From contig DASRZM010000111.1 in NCBI GenBank assembly GCA_035686365.1, positions 1-26,896 on the forward strand: a stretch of DNA of 26,896 bases, given 5' to 3'. The translations under genes were made by a program, and so were the position numbers. How positions within the stretch are numbered: position 1 is the first letter of the stretch; each line of letters opens with the position of its first letter. This document shows, piece by piece, positions 15,425-21,526 of the stretch. The notes under the pieces are model-generated. The model did not search any database. It saw only the letters and a list, made by a program, of their open reading frames with translations, and had not been told where the DNA came from. This DNA is from DASRZM01 sp035686365. Its GTDB lineage: Bacteria > Pseudomonadota > Gammaproteobacteria > Xanthomonadales > Xanthomonadaceae.

Positions 15425-15983
15425 AGCCACCGCTCCCGCCCCCACCCATCTCCAGTTCCCGCCACGCCGCCGGCGCCAGGTCCCCGAGTTCCACCGGGCC
15501 CACGCGCACGCGCACCAGTCGCAGCGTCGGCAGGCCGACCGCGGCGGTCATCCGGCGGACCTGGCGGTTGCGGCCTTCGCGCAGGGTCACGCTCAGCCAC
15601 GCGGTGGGCACGGTCTTGCGGAAGCGCACCGGGGGATCGCGCGGCCACAGCCAGCCCGGCGCTTCGGCCAGCAGCGTGGCATCGGCCGGGCGGGTCGGTC
15701 CGTCCTTGAGCACGAGCCCGCGGCGCAGGTCCGTGAGCGCCGCTTCGGTCGGCTCGCCCTCGACCTGCACCAGGTAGGTCTTGGGCCAGCGTCGGCGCGG
15801 ATCGGTGGCGCGGCGCGCCAGCGCGGCATCGTCGGTGAGCAGCAGCAGCCCCTCGGAATCGAAGTCCAGGCGGCCGGCCGGATACACGCCCGGTACCTGG
15901 ACGTAGTCCTTCAGCGTCGGCCGCCCCTGGCGGTCGGTGAACTGGCTGAGCACGCCGAAGGGCTTGTTGAAGGCGATCAGCAT
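15423..15983 (-). CDS. rluE: 23S rRNA pseudouridine synthase, RluE-like
   Basis: Enzymes of the RsuA/RluB/E/F family convert uridine to pseudouridine in rRNA; RluE acts on 23S rRNA U2457 in E. coli. The 186-residue protein starts directly with the catalytic domain (MLIAFNKPFGVLSQF), has the catalytic aspartate D40 in YPAGRLDFDSEG, the KTYLVQVEG strand, and the LREGRNRQVRRM motif near the C terminus. There is no N-terminal S4 domain, which points to RluE and not RsuA, RluB or RluF. The ATG at 15983 is the natural start; the frame extends upstream to 16067 only as Arg/Ala-rich sequence. The gene ends in a glycine-rich tail at a heptamer repeat, so its 3' end could be altered by repeat change. 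Confidence 0.9.
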   Translation of the reverse strand: MLIAFNKPFGVLSQFTDRQGRPTLKDYVQVPGVYPAGRLDFDSEGLLLLTDDAALARRATDPRRRWPKTYLVQVEGEPTEAALTDLRRGLVLKDGPTRPADATLLAEAPGWLWPRDPPVRFRKTVPTAWLSVTLREGRNRQVRRMTAAVGLPTLRLVRVRVGPVELGDLAPAAWRELEMGGGGSGG

Positions 15984-16033
15984 CGGCCCGGGACAGCACC
16001 GCGCGACAGCGGCCCTGGCGGGTACACGTGCGG

Positions 16034-16070
16034 GGTGTGCGCCGGCGCCACGCGGGCGCCGGCGCACACC
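16034..16070 (-). terminator. Strong 16-bp hairpin after the lipoprotein gene
   Basis: GTGTGCGCCGGCGCC (16035-16049) and GGCGCCGGCGCACAC (16055-16069) pair perfectly around ACGCG, extended by one G-C pair. It begins four bases past the stop of the minus-strand gene at 16075. It lacks a T-tract, so it may be a GC-rich terminator or an mRNA-stabilising stem between this gene and rluE. Confidence 0.6.
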
Positions 16071-16074
16071 GGCT

Positions 16075-17004
16075 TCACTGCGGCTCGTCGGCGTCGGCCG
16101 GCGCTTCGGCGGTGTCGCCGGCCGCGGGCTTGACGAACTTCAGAGTCATCCGGTCGGACTCGCCGATCGCCACGTACTTCTCGCGGTCCTGCTCGCCCAG
16201 CCGCAGGGTCGGCGGCAGCGTCCACACACCGGCCTCGTGGTCCTTGGTGTCGGCGGGGTTGGCGTTGATCTCCGACTGCGCGGCCAGCTCGAAGCCGGCG
16301 CCCTGCGCCAGCGCGATCACCTCGGCCTCGGTGACGTAACCCGATTCGCGGCTGTAGGGGGTGTCGGGCGCGGCCCGGTGCTCGACCACGCCGAGCACGC
16401 CGCCGGGCTTGAGCACCGCGTGGAAGGCGGCAAACAGGGCCGGTGCGTCGCCGGAATTGATCCAGTTGTGCACGTTGCGGAAGGTCAGCACCAGGTCGGC
16501 GCTGCCGGCCTCGGCGATCTTCGGCGCGGCCGGATCGATCTCCACCAGCTCGGCGCGGTCGTAGACCTGCGGATGGGCGGCGAACTTCTCGCGCAGTCCG
16601 GCGTTGGATTTGGTGTAGTACTCGCGGGCGCGTTCGCTCTCCACCGCCTGCGGGTCGTAGATCATGCCGATATAGCGGCCTTGCTCGCGCAGCAGCGGCA
16701 CCAGGATCTCTGCGTACCAGCCGCCACCGGGCGTGACCTCCACCACCGTCATCTCCGGTCCGATGCCGAAGAAGGCCAGCGTCTGCGCCGGATGGCGGTG
16801 GCCATCGCGGGCGACGTTCTCGGGTGTGCGGTGCGCCGCTGCCAGGATCGATCCGATACTGCTCTCGAACGAATCCTGCGTGATCGGCTCGGCGGGCGCG
16901 GCCGGTTCCACCGGTTCCACCGGTTCGGCCGGCGGCGTGGGCGGCTCGCTGCAACCGATCAGCACTGCGGCGGCGAACGCCGCGATCAGGAGCTTGCTGT
17001 TCAT
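16075..17004 (-). CDS. Lipoprotein with SAM-methyltransferase fold (COG4798-like)
   Basis: The 309-residue protein starts with a lipoprotein signal (MNSKLLIAAFAAAVLIGC, lipobox LIGC, Cys18) followed by a Pro/Glu-rich linker (20-41). The rest resembles predicted methyltransferases of COG4798: a motif I-like VVEVTPGGGWYAEIL (87-101), DLVLTFRNVHNW, and a long HAVLKPGGVLGVVEH segment typical of class I methyltransferase beta-4/beta-5. Serine follows the cysteine, so outer-membrane sorting is likely. SAM is not normally available in the periplasm, so the fold may have a different job or ligand. GAGG lies six bases before ATG 17004. The C-terminal tail is acidic and alanine-rich. A LysR gene lies 73 bp upstream on the same strand. 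Confidence 0.85.
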   Translation of the reverse strand: MNSKLLIAAFAAAVLIGCSEPPTPPAEPVEPVEPAAPAEPITQDSFESSIGSILAAAHRTPENVARDGHRHPAQTLAFFGIGPEMTVVEVTPGGGWYAEILVPLLREQGRYIGMIYDPQAVESERAREYYTKSNAGLREKFAAHPQVYDRAELVEIDPAAPKIAEAGSADLVLTFRNVHNWINSGDAPALFAAFHAVLKPGGVLGVVEHRAAPDTPYSRESGYVTEAEVIALAQGAGFELAAQSEINANPADTKDHEAGVWTLPPTLRLGEQDREKYVAIGESDRMTLKFVKPAAGDTAEAPADADEPQ

Positions 17005-17077
17005 GGGGGGCCTCGTTTCGCGCAAGGCGGCAATGCGCCGGGGCGCAGCACTTTAGCACCGCTCCGGTGTGCCCGGC

Positions 17078-17974
17078 TCAGGCCGCCTCGGCCGACGCGG
17101 TCTCGTGCTGGTAGCGCTGCGCCTCTTCCAGCAGCCAGCCGCGGAACAGGCCCAGTCCGGCGTGGGTGTCCGAGCGCGGCGGGTAGACCAGGTAGTGCGA
17201 CCAGTCCGCACGCAGCCGTTCGGGCACCAGGCGCACCAGCAGACCCGCTTCGAGCAGCGGCCGCACCATGGTCAGCCGGCCCAGCGCGACGCCCAGCCCG
17301 GCGACCGCGGCCCGGTGCAGGGTTTCGGTCTCGGTGAAGCGGGCGGCGAAGCGTTTCGGGCAGTCGCCGCCGAAACGTCCGAACCACTGCTGCCAGCGGT
17401 CGGTCGGGTCGCCCAGCAGCGCAAAGTGCTCCAGTGTGTCCAGCGCCGGCACGCCGTGACGCGCGACCAGCTCGGGGCTGGCCACCGGCGTGATCCACTC
17501 CTCGAACAGGAATTCGCTGTGCAGGCCCGGCCACTGCCCGGGACCGAAGCGCAAGGCGGCGTCGAAGGCGTCGCGCTCGAAGTCCACCAGTCCCGGGTCC
17601 GAATCGAGCTTCAGTTCGATCTGCGGATGCGCGGTCATGAAGCGCGGCAGCCGCGGCACCAGCCAGGCGGTGGCCACCGAGGCCAGCGCACTGATCGCCA
17701 GGGCGTCGTGGCGCGGGATCCGATAGCGCTGCAACGCGCGATCGAGCTCGTCCAGCGGTCCGGCCACGGCATCGAACAGGCGCTGGCCCTCGGCGGTGAG
17801 CCGGACCCCGCGCGGCAGCCGTTCGAACAGGCGCCGGTCCAGGCGCTGCTCGAGCGCGCGGACCTGGTGGCTCAGGGCGCTCACGGTCAGGTGCAGGCGC
17901 TCGGCGGTGTGGGTCAGGTTGCCGCTGCGGGCGACCGCCAGGAAGGTCTGCAGCTGTGACGGGGAGACCTGCAT
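17078..17974 (-). CDS. LysR family transcriptional regulator (GcvA-like)
   Basis: The 298-residue protein has an N-terminal winged helix-turn-helix (about 1-62; SQLQTFLAVARSGNLTHTAERL then LTVSALSHQVRALEQRL) and a LysR substrate-binding domain (about 90-290). WQQWFGRFG and ETETLHRAAVAGLGVALGR resemble the GcvA-type subgroup. I chose ATG 17974; the reading frame extends to a TTG at 17992, but that would place an inverted repeat (17977-17993) inside the gene. It is divergent from two overlapping small ORFs, the classic arrangement of a LysR regulator and its target. Its effector is unknown. Confidence 0.93.
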   Translation of the reverse strand: MQVSPSQLQTFLAVARSGNLTHTAERLHLTVSALSHQVRALEQRLDRRLFERLPRGVRLTAEGQRLFDAVAGPLDELDRALQRYRIPRHDALAISALASVATAWLVPRLPRFMTAHPQIELKLDSDPGLVDFERDAFDAALRFGPGQWPGLHSEFLFEEWITPVASPELVARHGVPALDTLEHFALLGDPTDRWQQWFGRFGGDCPKRFAARFTETETLHRAAVAGLGVALGRLTMVRPLLEAGLLVRLVPERLRADWSHYLVYPPRSDTHAGLGLFRGWLLEEAQRYQHETASAEAA

Positions 17975-17976
17975 CA

Positions 17977-17993
17977 CTTGAAAAGAATTCAAG
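17977..17993. promoter_or_regulatory. Candidate LysR operator (T-N11-A palindrome)
   Basis: CTTGAAAAGAATTCAAG is a perfect 6-5-6 inverted repeat and contains TGA-N7-TCA, i.e. the LysR T-N11-A pattern. It is AT-rich in GC-rich surroundings and lies directly before the LysR ATG and 79 bases before the first small ORF, so it could serve autorepression and control of the divergent ORFs. Position and symmetry are the only evidence. Confidence 0.55.
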
Positions 17994-18071
17994 ACTGGCT
18001 TGCGAATCTATCGCTTTTTCGCCGCCTAAGGCAAGCCTACGCTTGTTCCACGCTCAACGCAGGACCCTTAC

Positions 18072-18215
18072 ATGCCACCGATCTTCCGCAACCTTCTGCT
18101 GTTCACCGGGCACGTCTACGACCCGCGCCCGTTCCTGGACGAGGAGGCCACGGCCCAGGCCGGCGAACCCGGCGCAAACCCCGCATCCGTCGCACCCACT
18201 GGAGACCCACGATGA
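18072..18215 (+). CDS. Small protein of unknown function, 47 residues
   Basis: The ORF starts MPPIFRNLLLFTGHVYDPRP and continues with an acidic, Ala/Pro-rich tail. AGGA lies seven bases before the ATG. Its stop overlaps the start of the next small ORF as ATGA, so the two are probably translated together. The N-terminal IFRNLLLF is hydrophobic with one basic residue, too short for a sure membrane helix or signal peptide. I do not recognise the family. It is divergent from the LysR gene, across the palindrome 17977-17993, which suggests it is the regulated target. Support is the ribosome site, the coupling and the context; no homology is claimed. Confidence 0.6.
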   Translation: MPPIFRNLLLFTGHVYDPRPFLDEEATAQAGEPGANPASVAPTGDPR

Positions 18216-18415
18216 AACTGTTCACCACGATCCCCCTGTTCCTGTCGTCGGACGACGACAGCGCCCGAACCGCCCCGTCCGATACCGAATTCCGGCCCCG
18301 CTACGGCAACCGCGCCGCGTCCCGGCGATTCCTCGGGCTGCCGCTGCATGCCGACGCCGAATTCGCCGCCGGCACGGCACAGTACCCGGACGCCTGCCTG
18401 GCCGGCTGCGGCTGA
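18212..18415 (+). CDS. Small protein of unknown function, 67 residues
   Basis: The ORF starts MKLFTTIPLFLSSDDDSART, has a basic middle (EFRPRYGNRAASRRFLGLP, about 26-44) and ends in PDACLAGCG with two cysteines. GGAG lies seven bases before the ATG, and the start overlaps the stop of the upstream 47-residue ORF (ATGA). The in-frame region upstream of the ATG is not protein-like. I do not recognise a family. It could be a small regulatory or envelope protein, or a peptide precursor, but there is no modification or export gene nearby. A GC-rich hairpin follows at 18429-18453, in the position of a terminator, which supports a two-gene unit. Confidence 0.6.
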   Translation: MKLFTTIPLFLSSDDDSARTAPSDTEFRPRYGNRAASRRFLGLPLHADAEFAAGTAQYPDACLAGCG

Positions 18416-18428
18416 GACGGGCGAGGGC

Positions 18429-18453
18429 GGGCCGCCGGCGTCGCTGGCGGCCC
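18429..18453 (+). terminator. Hairpin after the small-ORF pair
   Basis: GGGCCGCC (18429-18436) pairs with GGCGGCCC (18446-18453) around a nine-base loop, 13 bases after the second small-ORF stop. No T-tract follows, so termination is inferred from position. Confidence 0.45.
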
Positions 18454-18508
18454 GATCCACCGGCCCGCCACCGCGGCCGCGGAAACCTCTGATCGTATTC
18501 AGTGGCTC

Positions 18509-18528
18509 GCGCGCCATGGATGGCGCGC
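18509..18528. repeat. Palindrome centred on CATGGATG
   Basis: GCGCGCCAT-GG-ATGGCGCGC is a perfect 9-2-9 inverted repeat. It has the same centre, CATGGATG, as the hairpin at 133-154 but different stem bases, which marks it as a member of a hairpin repeat family. Confidence 0.7.
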
Positions 18529-18578
18529 TCGCGGATCGGGCACGCAAGCACGCAAGCACACTCGCGCCGATCCTGTAG

Positions 18579-18639
18579 GTCGGCACTACCGTGCCGACGC
18601 GACGCTTGCGCCAGTCCGCGTCGGCACCGTAGTGGCGAC
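18579..18639. repeat. Inverted repeat between the small ORFs and mgtE
   Basis: Bases 18579-18600 and 18618-18639 are 22-bp inverted copies with two mismatches. The left copy also folds on itself (GTCGGCAC, TACC, GTGCCGAC). A separate short repeat, CCTGTCCTGAGCCTGTCGAA, follows at 18660 and shares CCTGAGCCTGTCG with 4597-4609. These lie between convergent genes and may act as a bidirectional transcript end. No gene is seen in 18416-18710. Confidence 0.7.
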
Positions 18640-18710
18640 TTACGGCGAGTCTGACCCAGCCTGTCCTGAGCCTGTCGAAGGGTCCAGGATGGACTGGATC
18701 AGACCTCGTC

Positions 18711-20108
18711 CTAGGCGAAGCGCGGCAGCAGCAGCACCGCGAAGCCGAAATAGATCAGCACGCCGCCCACGTCCGAGATCGAGGTCACCAGCGGCGCGCT
18801 GGCGGTCGCCGGATCCAGCCGCAGGTGCGAGAGCGCAAACGGCAGGCACAGCCCGACCAGGCTGCCGAACAGCACCACCGCGGCCATCGTCACCGCCACC
18901 AGCACGGCGATCGCCAGCCCGCCGTACACCAGGCCGATCGCCATCATGGCGGCGGCCAGCGTCACGCCCAGTGCAGCGGCCACCACGGTCTCGCGCGCCA
19001 GCATGCGGCCGAAGTCGGCGGCGACCACCTCGCCGGTGGCCAGCGCGCGCACCATCAGCGTGGCCGCCTGCGCGCCGGCGTTGCCGGAGGTGGCGATCAG
19101 CAGCGGCAGGAAGAACAGCAGCCCCATGTTGCGCGAGATGGTGTCGCGGAAGGCGTCGATGGAGGCACCGGTGAGCAGGCTGGCCAGTACCAGCAGCAGC
19201 AGCCAGCCCACCCGCTTGCGGAACAGCTTGAAGGTCCCGACCGCGCCGACCGACTCGCCGATGCGTCCGACCGTGGCGCCCAGCAGCATGTCCTCGGTGG
19301 CCTCGGCCTCGACCACGTCGAGCGCGTCGTCGGCGGTGACGATGCCGACCAGGCGCTCCTGGGCGTCGACGATGGGCAGTGCGATGAAGTCGTAACGGGC
19401 GATCGCGCGCGCCACGTCCTCCTGGTCCTCATCCACGCGCGCTCTCACCACGTTCTCCTGCATCAGCTCGCCGACGGTGGCCTCGTCGGAGGCGGTGATC
19501 AGGTGACGCAGGGTGATGACGCCCAGCAGGCGGCGCTCGGCATCCAGGACGTAGGCGTTGTAGATGGTCTCCGAATCCGGCGCCACACGGCGCAGGTGCG
19601 CGATCGCTTCGGGCACACGCATCGGCCGCTGCAGCGTCACATAGTCGGAGGTCATCAGCGCGCCGGCGGTGCCCTCGGCATAGCTGGCCAGGCGGCGTGC
19701 GTCCTCGCGCTCGGCCCGCGCCAGCGCCGGCAGCAGGCGTTCGCGCACGTCCTCAGGCAGGGCCTTGACCAGGTCGGCGCGCTCGTCGTGGGACATGCGC
19801 TCGATCAGGGCGGCGGCGACCTCGCGCTCCATGGCGGCGGCGGTGTCCACCTGGATCGCACCGGGCAGGTAGCCGAATATGCGGGCACGCTCCTCGTCGC
19901 TGGCCAGCGCCAGCACGCGCGCGACCTGCCCGGCATCGAGCCGCGCCAGGACATCGGCGGCATCGACCGCCAGCGCAGCCTCGAGCCAACGGGCGATCGC
20001 CGCGTGCTTCCCCTGCACCAGGCCTTCGCGCAGCGCCTGGGCGACGTCGCCGATGGCCGCCTCGGCGCCGACCAGCGGATCGCCCACGACCTGGCCCGGA
20101 TCGCTCAT
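18711..20108 (-). CDS. mgtE: Magnesium transporter MgtE
   Basis: MgtE is an inner-membrane Mg2+ channel gated by cytoplasmic Mg2+. The 465-residue protein has the superhelical MgtE N domain (about 30-140; repeated VARVLALASDEERARIFGYL-type helices), two CBS domains (about 150-275; GALMTSDYVTL, LPIVDAQERLVGIVTADDAL), a connecting helix, and five C-terminal membrane helices from about 300. The pore signature is seen as TSGNAGAQAATLMVRALATGE (340-360). Length is typical. The ATG is 43 bp downstream of the icd stop, so read-through from icd is possible. There is no room for an M-box Mg2+ riboswitch directly upstream, so regulation is likely at the protein level. Confidence 0.95.
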   Translation of the reverse strand: MSDPGQVVGDPLVGAEAAIGDVAQALREGLVQGKHAAIARWLEAALAVDAADVLARLDAGQVARVLALASDEERARIFGYLPGAIQVDTAAAMEREVAAALIERMSHDERADLVKALPEDVRERLLPALARAEREDARRLASYAEGTAGALMTSDYVTLQRPMRVPEAIAHLRRVAPDSETIYNAYVLDAERRLLGVITLRHLITASDEATVGELMQENVVRARVDEDQEDVARAIARYDFIALPIVDAQERLVGIVTADDALDVVEAEATEDMLLGATVGRIGESVGAVGTFKLFRKRVGWLLLLVLASLLTGASIDAFRDTISRNMGLLFFLPLLIATSGNAGAQAATLMVRALATGEVVAADFGRMLARETVVAAALGVTLAAAMMAIGLVYGGLAIAVLVAVTMAAVVLFGSLVGLCLPFALSHLRLDPATASAPLVTSISDVGGVLIYFGFAVLLLPRFA

Positions 20109-20151
20109 GCGCGAGCCCAGGCGCGTGCTGCCCGGTGCGCCCGCGGCAGGC

Positions 20152-21411
20152 TCACATGACCTCGATCAGCTTGTCGCCGAACTGCGAGCACTTGACCTCG
20201 TGGGCGTCGTCCATCAGCCGCGCGAAGTCGTAGGTGACATGGCGCGAGGAGATCGCCTTGTCCATGGCCGCCACGATCATGTCGGCGGCCTCGTTCCAGC
20301 CCAGGTAGCGCAGCATCATCTCGCCCGAAAGGATCACCGAACCCGGATTGACCTTGTCCTGTCCGGCGTACTTGGGCGCCGTGCCATGGGTGGCTTCGAA
20401 CACCGCGTGCCCGGTCACGTAGTTGATATTGCCACCGGGCGCGATGCCGATGCCGCCGACCTGCGCGGCCAGCGCGTCGGACAGGTAATCGCCGTTGAGG
20501 TTGAGCGTGGCCACCACGTCGTACTCGGCCGGCCGCAGCAGGATCTGCTGCAGGAAGGCATCGGCGATGACGTCCTTGATCACGATCGAGCGGCCGGTGC
20601 GCGGGTTGCGCAGCTGCTGCCAGGGCCCGCCGTCCAGGTCGGTGGCGCCGAACTCCTCGCGCGCCAGCGCGTAGCCCCAGTCGCGGAATGCGCCCTCGGT
20701 GAACTTCATGATGTTGCCCTTGTGCACCAGCGTCACCGAGCTGCGGTCGCAGTCGATGGCGTGCCGGATCGCCGCGCGCACCAGCCGCTCGGTGCCCTCG
20801 CGCGAGACCGGCTTGAGGCCGAAGCCGGCGCTGTCGGGGAAGCGGATCTTCCTGAACTTGTCCGGGAAGTGTTCGGCCAGCAGCCGCCGGAGCGTCGCGG
20901 TCTCCTCGGTGCCTTCCTGGAATTCGATGCCGGCGTAGATGTCCTCGGTGTTCTCGCGGAAGATCATCATGTCGATCTCCTGCGGCTTCTTCACCGGCGT
21001 GGGCACGCCCTGGAACCAGCGCACCGGCCGCAGGCACACGTACAGGTCCAGCATCTGCCGCAGCGCCACGTTCAGCGAGCGGATGCCGCCGCCGACCGGG
21101 GTCGTGAGCGGACCCTTGATCGAGACCAGGTACTCGCGGCAGGCATCGACGGTGGCCTCGGGCAACCAGTCGCCGAAGCGCGTATGGCTCTTCTCGCCGG
21201 CGTAGATCTCCATCCAGTGGATCGTGCGTTCGCCGCCATAGGCCTTGGCCACCGCGGCATCGAGCACGCGTACCGCGGCCGCCCAGATGTCCGGGCCGGT
21301 GCCGTCGCCCTCGATGAACGGAATGATCGGGTTGTGCGGCACCGAGAGCTTGCCGTCGGCGATCGTGATCCTGGCGCCGCCGGCCGGCGGCGTGGGGGTG
21401 GCATCGGACAT
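20152..21411 (-). CDS. icd: Isocitrate dehydrogenase, NADP-dependent
   Basis: This TCA-cycle enzyme converts isocitrate to 2-oxoglutarate and CO2, making NADPH. The 419-residue protein matches the E. coli-type homodimer: the phosphorylatable serine S112 lies in GGGIRSLNVALRQ, the substrate-binding FRENTEDIYAG spans 151-161 (R152, Y159), LVHKGNIMKFTEGAF carries the second-subunit lysine, and ATLNLNGDYLSDALAAQVGG holds the metal-binding aspartates. The regulatory serine suggests control by an AceK-type kinase/phosphatase, not present here. GGGAG lies six bases before ATG 21411, fixing the start. mgtE follows 43 bp downstream on the same strand, and a TonB receptor gene is divergent. Confidence 0.97.
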   Translation of the reverse strand: MSDATPTPPAGGARITIADGKLSVPHNPIIPFIEGDGTGPDIWAAAVRVLDAAVAKAYGGERTIHWMEIYAGEKSHTRFGDWLPEATVDACREYLVSIKGPLTTPVGGGIRSLNVALRQMLDLYVCLRPVRWFQGVPTPVKKPQEIDMMIFRENTEDIYAGIEFQEGTEETATLRRLLAEHFPDKFRKIRFPDSAGFGLKPVSREGTERLVRAAIRHAIDCDRSSVTLVHKGNIMKFTEGAFRDWGYALAREEFGATDLDGGPWQQLRNPRTGRSIVIKDVIADAFLQQILLRPAEYDVVATLNLNGDYLSDALAAQVGGIGIAPGGNINYVTGHAVFEATHGTAPKYAGQDKVNPGSVILSGEMMLRYLGWNEAADMIVAAMDKAISSRHVTYDFARLMDDAHEVKCSQFGDKLIEVM

Positions 21412-21526
21412 CGGGATCTCCCGGGCTGGGCCGGTCGCGCGGGGCGCCGGGCGTGGATCGAAGCGTGGCCGCCTATTCTCGCGGTTCGCGGCGGCCAGGT
21501 GAAGCGGCGCTGATAGGATCGCGTCG

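Noticed and set aside
14915..15445. Repeat protein encoded by the 40-bp array
   Set aside because: The period is not a multiple of three, so every frame cycles through the repeat; all three minus frames are equally open and lack a ribosome site or known domain.
17975..17992. TTG start giving six more LysR residues
   Set aside because: It would place the AT-rich palindrome inside the coding region; ATG 17974 gives the usual family N terminus.
20109..20151. M-box Mg2+ riboswitch before mgtE
   Set aside because: Only 43 bases separate icd and mgtE, far too few for an M-box, and no such structure is visible in them.
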